The notes beneath the pieces are model-generated. The model had not been told where the DNA came from, did no database searches, and was given only the letters and a program-made list of their open reading frames with translations. The position numbers and the translations under genes are program-made. Below are positions 44,300 to 52,208 of a DNA stretch of 64,000 nucleotides, one piece after another. The stretch is from Microvirga terrae (GTDB taxonomy: Bacteria > Pseudomonadota > Alphaproteobacteria > Rhizobiales > Beijerinckiaceae), in NCBI RefSeq assembly GCF_013307435.2, contig NZ_CP102845.1, positions 2,117,001 through 2,181,000 of the forward strand, read 5' to 3'. Position 1 is the first letter of the stretch. Each line of letters starts with the position of its first letter.

Positions 44300-44530
44300 C
44301 CTTGGCCGCTTCAACCCCTTTCACGCTTGGTTGCTGGTTGGGACGACTGGCGTCGTCGTGCTGGCGGTTGTCGCGGCGTTCGCCGGCATTGACATGGCGA
44401 TTTGCCTGATCATCCTCATGCTCGCGCCGCCGGTCACGATTGTCGGCTATGAGGTGCTGGGACACCGTCATCAGACAGACGCACTTGCGAACGATGGCTC
44501 CGCTCCTCTAACGGCACACCCTCGCGTGCA
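44300..44530 (+). pseudogene. Possible remnant of a small membrane protein
   Basis: In one frame the stretch reads TRLGRFNPFHAWLLVGTTGV, a second hydrophobic run with AICLIILMLAPP, then VGYEVLGHRHQTDALAND: two plausible membrane helices. The frame begins just after a TGA at 44290 with no proper start and sits directly against the broken end of the recombinase fragment. A 5'-truncated gene at a junction is likely. Confidence 0.35.
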
Positions 44531-44794
44531 CGAGGTTTCCCCATGCCTCCTGCCCATCGGCAGTAGGGCTTCCGGCGACGATCATCCTTCTCTGATCGAT
44601 GCCCTTTCCCGGGCGGGACCCCGATCACGGCAGGACGTGGGTTCATGACCCGCGGGGGAAGTGGCTCGACGTCCCCTTCATGAGGGAACACCAGACCTTC
44701 TGATAAAGGCGCATATTTCTCGGATTGACCCCTTGCGGACGTTCACACCACTTAGATGTCACTGCTCGAAGGCTTCCATGAGGACGAGCGATCC
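44531..44794. other. Intergenic region left of the catabolic locus
   Basis: Nothing coding is recognised. A copy of the dispersed motif is at 44725-44743. Confidence 0.5.
44725..44743 (+). repeat. Dispersed TTGACCC-GCGGAC motif, copy 5
   Basis: TTGACCCCTTGCGGACGTT, intergenic, same orientation. Confidence 0.5.
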
Positions 44795-45334
44795 TCATCG
44801 GATGAATTGGTCGATGTAGTCCGCCCCTAGGCCGTTCCGGCTATAATGGGCCCGGCATTTGTCAATGCGCGTGAACACGTCGTCGAACCCGACGGCCTTG
44901 CCATCCGGGTCGACATAGATCATGGCGCCATTCACTTGGAATAACGTGATCATCTCCTCTACATGAGGTTCAACCACGAGGGTATGGGTCTCCCCCGGCG
45001 CTTCATAGGCGTAGGAGCCCTCCGTCGCCACCCAGTCGTGCTCGAGGTAGCGCCATTCGCCCTTGAGCACGAAGGCATGGACGGGTTGCGGGTGCCGGTG
45101 GCATGAGAGCACGCCCGACTTTCGGACTCTCAGCAGGTTCATCCAATATCCGCGGGAGGCCGCCAGGAGGAGAGGGCGGAACCAGACATTCTTCTCGACG
45201 GGCACCCAGATGCGCTCGTCCGTTGGGATCGCGTTCGGGACCACCAGTTCCGGCGGCGAATCCTTCGGCTGCGGGTGGCGGTAAGGAATCCACTTGTCAT
45301 TCGCAGGCGGGGGGACCGGATCCGATTGGCTCAT
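44795..45334 (-). CDS. Cupin protein of the 2,4'-dihydroxyacetophenone dioxygenase family
   Basis: A protein of 179 residues from MSQSDPVPPPANDKWIPYRH. The cupin core includes SCHRHPQPVHAFVLKGEWRYLEHDW, with three metal-ligand histidines and a Glu in the expected HxH...E spacing, and YEAPGETHTLVVEP with the last His. This fits the DAD-type iron dioxygenases that cleave an aliphatic C-C bond. It is the last gene of the leftward catabolic series, 24 bases after the SDR. A ring-cleavage or keto-acid-cleavage role is inferred. Confidence 0.83.
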   Translation of the reverse strand: MSQSDPVPPPANDKWIPYRHPQPKDSPPELVVPNAIPTDERIWVPVEKNVWFRPLLLAASRGYWMNLLRVRKSGVLSCHRHPQPVHAFVLKGEWRYLEHDWVATEGSYAYEAPGETHTLVVEPHVEEMITLFQVNGAMIYVDPDGKAVGFDDVFTRIDKCRAHYSRNGLGADYIDQFIR

Positions 45335-45358
45335 AGGGGCCTCCAAGATTTCTCAGGT

Positions 45359-46111
45359 TCACACAGTCAGATAGCCGCCGTCGATCGGCAGGATGGCGCC
45401 GGTGACGAAACCCGCGGCGGGAGAGGCCAGGAAGACGATCCCGGCAGCGACCTCGTCCGGCGTGCCCCAGCGGCCCATGGGCGTTCGGGCCAGTATCGGA
45501 CCTGCCCGCTCCGGATCATCCTGAAGGGCCTGCGTCAGCGGGGTGGCGATCCAACCAGGTGCAACGGCGTTCACGCGGATGCCGTCACTGGCCCACGCGG
45601 CAGCCAGGCTCTTGGTCAACTGACCCACGCCGCCCTTTGACGCCGCATAGCCCGGGACACGGGCCCCGCCGAAGAAGGTGAGCATTGAGGCAATGTTCAC
45701 AACGCAGCCCCTCGCCGACGCCAGTTTTGGTTTCGCCGCCGTGCAGGCCCGCATCGTGCCGGTTAGATTGATAGCTATAGTTTCGGCAAAGACATCCGGA
45801 TCATGTTCCGCGTCGCGCCGGATCACGCCTGCGGCGTTGACGAGCACATCGAGGCGCTCGAGCCCAGCGACGAGCGTCTCAATGGCAGCACCGTCGCGCA
45901 CGTCGAGGAGAGTAAAATCGATTCCGCTCGAACCGAATGCATCACTTGCAGCGATGCACTCGGCCTCGGTGGCGCCGGTGGCCACGACTTGCCCGCCGAG
46001 ATCATGGAAAGCCCGCGCCGCGCCGAGCCCGATCCCGCTTGTGCCACCGAGGGCCAGCACTGTCCGGCCACGAAAGAGCCCCGGCGCGAAGGTATCTATC
46101 ATGTCGATCAT
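45359..46111 (-). CDS. Short-chain dehydrogenase/reductase
   Basis: A protein of 250 residues from MIDMIDTFAPGLFRGRTVLA. SDR motifs are LGGTSGIGLGAA, VNAAGVI (NNAG variant), Ser in NIASMLTF and YAASK. The end GAILPIDGGYLTV is typical of this family. The frame extends upstream into the tctA gene, but the start fits a nine-base gap after the tctA stop, so the two are co-transcribed. It probably oxidises a hydroxyl of the pathway substrate. Confidence 0.92.
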   Translation of the reverse strand: MIDMIDTFAPGLFRGRTVLALGGTSGIGLGAARAFHDLGGQVVATGATEAECIAASDAFGSSGIDFTLLDVRDGAAIETLVAGLERLDVLVNAAGVIRRDAEHDPDVFAETIAINLTGTMRACTAAKPKLASARGCVVNIASMLTFFGGARVPGYAASKGGVGQLTKSLAAAWASDGIRVNAVAPGWIATPLTQALQDDPERAGPILARTPMGRWGTPDEVAAGIVFLASPAAGFVTGAILPIDGGYLTV

Positions 46112-46119
46112 CCGTTCTC

Positions 46120-47622
46120 TCACAGCGCCTGCCCTTGTTGCCGAGGTCGGATGCGCTTCCAAGACCAGATGAAAACGGGCCACAGTAGCGCGCCTATGGT
46201 CATTGCTGCCAGAACAGCCGAGACGGGACGATCGAAGAATGGCAGCAGGCTTCCGTCGGACTTGATGAGCGACGTGACAAAGCTCTGTTCGACCATGGTG
46301 CCCATCACGATGCCGAGCACCATTGCGGCGACGGGATAGCCGTTGTTCTCCATCACGTAGCCGATAGCGCCGAAGGCTGCCACGAGAACGACTGCGAACA
46401 GGTTGTTCCCCGTCGCGAAGGCCCCTACGGCGCAACAGACGAGGATCACCGGCATCACTGTCGCTCGGGGAGCCCGCAGAACGGAACTCGCCGCGCGGAT
46501 CATGACGATCCCGAGGGGAATCATCAGAATATTGGCAAGAACAAAGATGATGTAGAGCGCATACATGCTCGAGGCTCTCTCTGTGAAGAGAGTCGGGCCG
46601 GGATTGAGCCCCTTCATGTACAGAACGCCGATGGCGATCGCGGTGATCGTATCACCGGGGATGCCGAATAGCAGGGAAGGCACCCAGCCACTGGCCAGGC
46701 TCGCATTGTTGCTTGCCCCCGCTTCGACGAGGCCTTCGGGATGACCGGTGCCGAATTTCTTCGGCTCCTTGGAGAACCGCTTCGACATCGCATAGCTAAC
46801 CCAGGCCGCCATATCCGCGCCGGCTCCCGGCAGAACGCCGATGATGATGCCGACGATATTGCCCCGAGTCATCTGACGCCAGTATTTCCGGGTGAGGTCG
46901 AGTTGACCGGACAGAATGCTTCCGAACTTGCGACGCGGCAGGGGAGGCGGTTCGGGTGACACCATGGCGCGGATCACCTCGGAGACTGCAAAGACGCCGA
47001 CCAGGGCCGGAATCGCCTCGACGCCGCCAAGGAGTTCCGTGATCCCGAATGTGAAGCGAGGCACGCCGCCGGGATTTTCCATGCCGATGCACGCAATGAG
47101 AAGCCCGAGCAACATGCTGGCGATGGCCTTCACGGGGGACGACCGCGCGACCAATGTGGCGCACATCAGGCCCAGAAAGGCGAGCCAGAAATACTCGAAT
47201 GTCGAGAAATTCAGTGCGAGCTCTGCGAGCGCGGGCGCCATCACGACGAGGGAGATCGTTCCGGCGATTCCTCCAAGCGCGCTGAACCACAGGCCTGCAC
47301 CGAGAGCGACTTCTGCCTGACCCTTCCGGGTCAATGCATAGGCCTCGTCCGTGTAAGCGGCGGACGCAGGTGTTCCGGGAATGCGCAGCAGACAGCCCGG
47401 AATATCTCCCGAGAAGATCGCCATGGCTGAAGCGGCGATGATCGTGGCGACCGCCGCGATCGGAGAGAGATAGAAGGTCACGGGCACGAGCAGTGCGGTC
47501 GCCATTGTAGCCGAAAGCCCGGGCAACGATCCGATCACGAGGCCATAGATCGACGACAGCAGGATCGCGATCAGCACATCTGGCGCGAGGACGAGACGGA
47601 AGGCTTCAATGAGTTCGTTCAT
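46120..47622 (-). CDS. tctA: Tripartite tricarboxylate transporter large membrane subunit TctA
   Basis: A protein of 500 residues with about eleven to twelve membrane helices. The TctA signatures are GLVIGSLPGLSATMATALL near the N-terminus and GIIIGVLPGAGADMAAWVSY in the middle (the two GxLPG-xGx repeats), with ASNNASLASGWVPSLLFGIPG between helices. It is the secondary-transport channel of a TctABC system driven by an ion gradient. ATG 47622 overlaps or abuts the tctB stop at 47625. It lies in the order tctC-tctB-tctA with the SDR downstream. Confidence 0.95.
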   Translation of the reverse strand: MNELIEAFRLVLAPDVLIAILLSSIYGLVIGSLPGLSATMATALLVPVTFYLSPIAAVATIIAASAMAIFSGDIPGCLLRIPGTPASAAYTDEAYALTRKGQAEVALGAGLWFSALGGIAGTISLVVMAPALAELALNFSTFEYFWLAFLGLMCATLVARSSPVKAIASMLLGLLIACIGMENPGGVPRFTFGITELLGGVEAIPALVGVFAVSEVIRAMVSPEPPPLPRRKFGSILSGQLDLTRKYWRQMTRGNIVGIIIGVLPGAGADMAAWVSYAMSKRFSKEPKKFGTGHPEGLVEAGASNNASLASGWVPSLLFGIPGDTITAIAIGVLYMKGLNPGPTLFTERASSMYALYIIFVLANILMIPLGIVMIRAASSVLRAPRATVMPVILVCCAVGAFATGNNLFAVVLVAAFGAIGYVMENNGYPVAAMVLGIVMGTMVEQSFVTSLIKSDGSLLPFFDRPVSAVLAAMTIGALLWPVFIWSWKRIRPRQQGQAL

Positions 47623-47624
47623 GA

Positions 47625-48140
47625 TCACCACGGCATCGGGAGCAGACCGGCAGGCAGCGGGACACGCAGGAGCTTGTAGAAGATCAGGTGAATTGCGATC
47701 GGAGCGATCGCCGCCAGCGGCAATGCCACTCGCAGCTTGGCGCCGAAGGCGAGGGCACCTACAAAGATCATGACAGCCGCCGTCGGGACGAACCCGAGGC
47801 GATCGACGGCAACCACGTAAAACAGAAGCAGACCCGGCGGCAGCAATGCACGAAGCCTATAGATCAGAGGCTTCGTCGTTTGCGCGTGTTGCGAAGGACC
47901 TTCGACAGCCGCAAGATCAGCCTCGGCTTCCTCTTCGAAGCTGTGCCCGATTCCAAGGGCAATGAGGACACCGCACAGGATGAGACCGATGCCGATGACA
48001 ATCGGAAACGCGCTGGGTCCGATATCCTGACCTGGCACGGGAGGAAGCCTTGAGCCGCCATAGGCGGACAGCACTCCTAACGTGGCGACAAACGAACCGG
48101 TGATACGGTCAGACAACTGCATCGACGGATTTCTCTTCAT
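47625..48140 (-). CDS. tctB: Tripartite tricarboxylate transporter small membrane subunit TctB
   Basis: A protein of 171 residues with four hydrophobic segments: the first near LGVLSAYGGSRL, the second VIGIGLILCGVLIALG. A charged loop (EEEAEADLAAVEGPS) follows, then two C-terminal helices. Weakly conserved but typical in length and position between tctC and tctA. Alternative starts a few codons in (MQLSDR) are possible. Confidence 0.88.
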   Translation of the reverse strand: MKRNPSMQLSDRITGSFVATLGVLSAYGGSRLPPVPGQDIGPSAFPIVIGIGLILCGVLIALGIGHSFEEEAEADLAAVEGPSQHAQTTKPLIYRLRALLPPGLLLFYVVAVDRLGFVPTAAVMIFVGALAFGAKLRVALPLAAIAPIAIHLIFYKLLRVPLPAGLLPMPW

Positions 48141-48257
48141 ACGGATGAGCAGAAAGGACCCGGACGCCTTTGCCTAAGCGAAGGCATCCGGACGGAGCGC
48201 ATACCTGCCGTCCCCGTTGGGCATGCGAGGACAGAGACCGCTTCGGCCTCATTCCGT

Positions 48258-49253
48258 CTATGCCTTGGCCAAGCCTGCGGCTTTCATGGCCTCGCCCATC
48301 TGCCGATCCGACTCATCCATGAACTGGCCGAATGCGGCTTTCTCGGCCCATTGGATCCCAAAGCCCCGACCGCTCATGAACTCCTTGTATTCCTTGGAGT
48401 CGTAAACGTCCCTGAGAACAGCAACCAGTTTGTCCTGGACGTCCGCCGGGAGGCCCTTGGGGCCGGCAATGCCACGCCACACCCCGACAGACTTGTGGGG
48501 GCCCATCTGTTCGTCGAGCGTAGGCACGTTCGGGAATTGCGGGTTCCGTTCCGGCGCGAGGATGGCAAGGCTCTTGGCGCGACCTGCATCGATCATGGGC
48601 CGGGCCTCAGGAAGCGAGCAAGGCACGATGTCGATACCGCCCGCGGCCAGATCCTGCATCCCCGGCGCGGCGCCGTTCGACGGCACCCAGGCCACGTGGT
48701 TTGGCTGAAGACCCAGCGACTGCAGCCAACCCACGAGGGCTAGGTGCCAGATGCCGCCTTGGCCGGTTCCCGAGGCTTTCAGCTTTCCGGGAGGTGCCGC
48801 CTTGATGGCGTCGGCCAATTCCTTGATGTTCTTGTAAGGACTGTCAGCCTTCACCTGGATGGCAGGAGCGTCGACGTTCATGAGTGCCAGAGGCGTGTAG
48901 CTTTTCGGCGTCAGCTCCGTCATCCCCTGCCAATGCATCATCGCAATTTCGACCGTGAGCAGGCCGATCGTGTAGCCATCCGGTGTCGCGCTGGAGATCG
49001 CCGCATGTCCGACCACACCGTTTCCACCTGTCCGGTTCACCACGTTCACGGGCTGGCCGAGCTTCTGCTCCATCACTTGCCCGATGATGCGTGCGGTCGC
49101 ATCGGTGCCGCCGCCTGCGCCCCATGGACAGATCAGCGTGATCGGCCGATTGGGATAATTGGATTGTGAGAAGCTTGGTTTGAGTCCTACCACTGAACTA
49201 GCAAGGACAGTGGACGCTGACGCGACGAAACCGCGTCTCGTAAATGAAGTCAT
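48258..49253 (-). CDS. tctC: Tripartite tricarboxylate transporter substrate-binding protein TctC (Bug family)
   Basis: A protein of 331 residues with a signal peptide carrying TRRGF (possible Tat motif; cleavage after SFSQ). Bug-family motifs are YPNRPITLICPWGAGGGTD, GNGVVGHAAIS, ATPDGYTIGLLT and, in lobe 2, VAWVPSNGAAPGMQDLAAG. It binds a carboxylate in the periplasm and hands it to TctAB. The 117-base gap to tctB is within the range for one operon. The ligand cannot be read from sequence. Confidence 0.93.
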   Translation of the reverse strand: MTSFTRRGFVASASTVLASSVVGLKPSFSQSNYPNRPITLICPWGAGGGTDATARIIGQVMEQKLGQPVNVVNRTGGNGVVGHAAISSATPDGYTIGLLTVEIAMMHWQGMTELTPKSYTPLALMNVDAPAIQVKADSPYKNIKELADAIKAAPPGKLKASGTGQGGIWHLALVGWLQSLGLQPNHVAWVPSNGAAPGMQDLAAGGIDIVPCSLPEARPMIDAGRAKSLAILAPERNPQFPNVPTLDEQMGPHKSVGVWRGIAGPKGLPADVQDKLVAVLRDVYDSKEYKEFMSGRGFGIQWAEKAAFGQFMDESDRQMGEAMKAAGLAKA

Positions 49254-49417
49254 GCATTTCCTCCCGGCTAGTCCCCAGCCATGGCCTCGCCTGTTCCCGG
49301 CGCTTGACCTAAAGGTATCTTACGTGACCTTCCCGGCGGGGCAACTCATTTGCTCTAAGTTGGCCCTACAATTATTGCGATCGTATCGAAGGTGGAAGTC
49401 GCTCTTGATCAGAGGTT

Positions 49418-50122
49418 CTAGTGGACGTCCTCCGCCGCACCCCAAGCCTCTATAAGCTTCTCCACAGTGAAACCTGGGCTACGGGCAGCCTTCAGGACAG
49501 GAGCTTCCTTTCTCGTCACAAGGTCAATAGCGCGGGGAAGCTCCAGGGCGACGTAGGGATCGATCATGACTGCGCCATGGCGGTCCGCATGGAGCAGATC
49601 ATCGGGCCTGACTTTCAATCCGAAGATCTCCACTGGACAATCGAACGCCTCGACGCGGACGAAGGCATGGCTCGGGCTGAGAGAGCCAGCCAGGATCTGA
49701 AATCCGGGGTCAACAGCGCCGAGATCACGCATCGAACCATTGGTGAGGACGCCTCGGGCCCCTAAACCCTTATGGATCGCCACGTTGATCTCACCCCAGA
49801 ATGCTCCAAGCCCGGGCCGGGAGTCGATATCCTGCAGAACCACCACGACGGGACCGGCGTGAGCCGCGACATATCTGTAATAGGCGATCCGGCGTGCCCT
49901 TACTGTCTCGGACGATTCCTCGGCCGGTTGCGAGCTTCGGATCAGCCCTGTGCGGGCGTAGCCGACAATGGCGGGGAGGCTCGGATGGGCGGCAAGCACT
50001 GGCTCTGTCGTGAAGCCCTCCGCCGTCCGATGGCCCAGGACGAGTTCGATTGCGTTGCACACCGTCGGTGTATCAACAGCCGCCAAGGCAGTGAACACTT
50101 CAGGAGACAGCACTTGCTCCAT
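49418..50122 (-). CDS. RraA-family protein (HMG/CHA aldolase-like)
   Basis: A protein of 234 residues. RraA/aldolase features include VDTPTVCNAIELV near the N-terminus, GAFWGEINVAIHKGLGARGVLTNGSMRDL with the GxWGE and R-D active-site region, and GLKVRPDDLLHADRHGAVMI (metal and pyruvate site Asp). These enzymes cleave 4-hydroxy-4-methyl-2-oxoglutarate-type acids or decarboxylate oxaloacetate. The context of carboxylate transporters and keto-acid enzymes favours an aldolase over an RNase E regulator. It lies between the BKACE and tctC genes. Confidence 0.88.
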   Translation of the reverse strand: MEQVLSPEVFTALAAVDTPTVCNAIELVLGHRTAEGFTTEPVLAAHPSLPAIVGYARTGLIRSSQPAEESSETVRARRIAYYRYVAAHAGPVVVVLQDIDSRPGLGAFWGEINVAIHKGLGARGVLTNGSMRDLGAVDPGFQILAGSLSPSHAFVRVEAFDCPVEIFGLKVRPDDLLHADRHGAVMIDPYVALELPRAIDLVTRKEAPVLKAARSPGFTVEKLIEAWGAAEDVH

Positions 50123-50306
50123 TTTTCAAGCTTTCCCGCTTCAATTGAGTTGGCAATCAAAGGACTCAGAAGCTTCAGGCGATGCACTCCCAGACATCGT
50201 TCTGAGACTCGCAACCGACGAGTTGCAAGGTTGTTGCAATGTCTCAAGGCAGATTCAGTTCGATGACAAGCCATATCACATCGATTATCCAAGCAGGCCT
50301 GATGCG

Positions 50307-51233
50307 CTAGAAATTGACGCGGTCACCTCCTTTGAGCGACAGCATGTTGCGCGCATCGTCAGGAGTGGCGATTTCCAGTCCAAGTCCCTCGATAATCTGG
50401 CGCGCCATGTTTACCTGCTGCGCATTCGATTCCGCAAGCTTGCCAGGACCAATCCAGAGGGAGTCTTCCAAACCGACGCGGACATTGCCTCCCATGGCAG
50501 CCGCTTGGGCTGCAATGGGAAGCTGGTTCTTACCCGCCCCAAGGACCGACCATTGGTAATTGTTCCCAAACAACCGATCGGCCGTGCGCTTCATGTGGCC
50601 TACGTCCTCCGGGTGCGGACCAATGCCACCCAGAAGACCGAAGACGCTTTGGACGAAGAGAGGCGGTTTGATGAGACCTCGGTCCACGAAGTGGGCGAGA
50701 GTGTAGAGGTGGCCGATATCGTAGCACTCGATCTCGAAACGGGTGCCGTTCTCGGCGCAGGTCGTCAGGATGTATTCGATATCAGCGAAGGTATTGCGGA
50801 AAATGCGGTCACGCGATCCTTCGAGATATTGCTCCTCCCAATCGTACTTGAAATCCTTGAACCGGTTGAGCATCGGGTAGAGCCCGAAATTCATTGAGCC
50901 CATATTGAGGGATGCAACTTCGGGTTTGTAATAAGCCGCAGGGCGAACCCGCTCCTCCACCAGCATTGTCGGTGCGCCACCTGTCGTGACGTTGATGACG
51001 CAGTTGCTACGTTGCTTCACAGCCTGCAGGAAGGGGGCGAATGCTTCCGGCGACTGATCAGGCTTGCCGTTCTTTGGGTCACGCGCGTGAAGATGCACGA
51101 TCGCGGCCCCAGCTTCCGCGGCGCTGATCGCGGCCTCGGCGATCTCCTCAGGCGTAATCGGCAGATGAGGAGACATGGAGGGCGTATGGATCGCGCCGGT
51201 CACGGCGCATGTTATGATGACTTTGCGGGCCAT
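50307..51233 (-). CDS. Beta-keto acid cleavage enzyme (BKACE, 3-keto-5-aminohexanoate cleavage family)
   Basis: A protein of 308 residues. It begins MARKVIITCAVTGAIHTPSM, has zinc ligands in IVHLHARDPKNGKP, NVTTGG (catalytic region), EIECYDIGHLYTL and FGLLGGIGPHPEDV, and ends with VRVGLEDSLWIGPGKLAESN. These enzymes condense a beta-keto acid with acetyl-CoA to give acetoacetate and a new acyl-CoA. It is 22 bases downstream of a 3-hydroxyacyl dehydrogenase-like gene. That pairing is known from carnitine catabolism, where a dehydrogenase makes the keto acid for BKACE. The substrate here is unknown. Confidence 0.93.
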   Translation of the reverse strand: MARKVIITCAVTGAIHTPSMSPHLPITPEEIAEAAISAAEAGAAIVHLHARDPKNGKPDQSPEAFAPFLQAVKQRSNCVINVTTGGAPTMLVEERVRPAAYYKPEVASLNMGSMNFGLYPMLNRFKDFKYDWEEQYLEGSRDRIFRNTFADIEYILTTCAENGTRFEIECYDIGHLYTLAHFVDRGLIKPPLFVQSVFGLLGGIGPHPEDVGHMKRTADRLFGNNYQWSVLGAGKNQLPIAAQAAAMGGNVRVGLEDSLWIGPGKLAESNAQQVNMARQIIEGLGLEIATPDDARNMLSLKGGDRVNF

Positions 51234-51255
51234 GGGCTTGGTTCCTCTCGGGAGA

Positions 51256-52188
51256 TCACTGATCTGGTTGCGATTTCTTGTGGGCCTTCAACGCAGCCAA
51301 GCGTTTGTCCCGCCAAGCAGAGCGCCGTGCGAGCTCATCGGGTCCAGGCGCTTCGCCCCAGGTCTCCAGTATGCGGCTCACATTCTCCTTCTCCCAGACA
51401 TGAGGCCTTGCGGCATCTTCCGAGAGACGCCGGTAGAAGCCTGTATAGCGGTCGCAGTAATCAGCGATGCCACCGGGTGCGTTGAGCTCGATGGTTCCAA
51501 AGGGGCCAAGGAAGGACCAGCGCAAACCGAGACCGTCCTTGACCGTCTTATCAAGATCCTGCGGGCTCACTACGCCTTCTCCGACGAGCCGGAATGCCTC
51601 TGCCAATAGCGCACCCTGGAGCCGGTTCAGGACGAACCCCTCGACCTCGTGGTTTACGACAATGGGCACCTGCTCGACACTCTCATAGATTGTTCGCGCC
51701 CGAGAGACAGTCTCGGGCGCAGTCCAGGGAGCTCCACACAGCTCGACGACTGGCACGAGATGGGGTGGGTTGACGGGATGGGCTACGAGGCAGCGGGCGC
51801 GGCCCGACAGTCCTTCGGTGAAGTGGGACGCAACAATCGCGGAGGTCGAAGAGGCAAGAATGCAGTCTGGTGGCGCGAGCCGGTCCAGCTCCGTGAAGAT
51901 GAGCCGTTTGGTCTCGGCGATCTCGGGGCCATTCTCCTGAACGAGGTCGGCTCCGGTCACAGCCTCCGCGAGCGAGGATACGGCGACAACGTGAGCTGAC
52001 GCATTTTCAGGATTGGCAACGAGGCCATGCCTTGCGAGCTCCTCTAATCCCTCGCGGACGAGGCCAGGGGCCTTCTCAAGCGTCTCGGGGTCCGGGTCGG
52101 TGATGCGCACCTCCCAGCCGGCCCGCGCAAAGACGATTGCCCAAGACCGGCCGATCAGCCCGGCGCCAATGATTGCAGCACTCGGCAT
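51256..52188 (-). CDS. 3-hydroxyacyl-CoA dehydrogenase-family (lambda-crystallin/carnitine dehydrogenase-like)
   Basis: A protein of 310 residues from MPSAAIIGAGLIGRSWAIVF. The N-terminal NAD-binding loop GAGLIGRSW is followed by the second-strand Asp (TDPDPE). The catalytic His is in VAHPVNPPHLVPVVEL and there is a Ser/Asn patch (SSTSAIVASHF); the C-terminal helical domain starts at EVEGFVLNRLQGALL. It oxidises a 3-hydroxy acid (free or CoA-linked) to the keto acid that the next gene product, BKACE, would cleave. The start overlaps the fused transporter gene's end, so translation is coupled. L-carnitine and L-gulonate dehydrogenases are its relatives. Confidence 0.88.
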   Translation of the reverse strand: MPSAAIIGAGLIGRSWAIVFARAGWEVRITDPDPETLEKAPGLVREGLEELARHGLVANPENASAHVVAVSSLAEAVTGADLVQENGPEIAETKRLIFTELDRLAPPDCILASSTSAIVASHFTEGLSGRARCLVAHPVNPPHLVPVVELCGAPWTAPETVSRARTIYESVEQVPIVVNHEVEGFVLNRLQGALLAEAFRLVGEGVVSPQDLDKTVKDGLGLRWSFLGPFGTIELNAPGGIADYCDRYTGFYRRLSEDAARPHVWEKENVSRILETWGEAPGPDELARRSAWRDKRLAALKAHKKSQPDQ

Positions 52189-52208
52189 TCTTTGATCTCC
52201 CTCATGGC

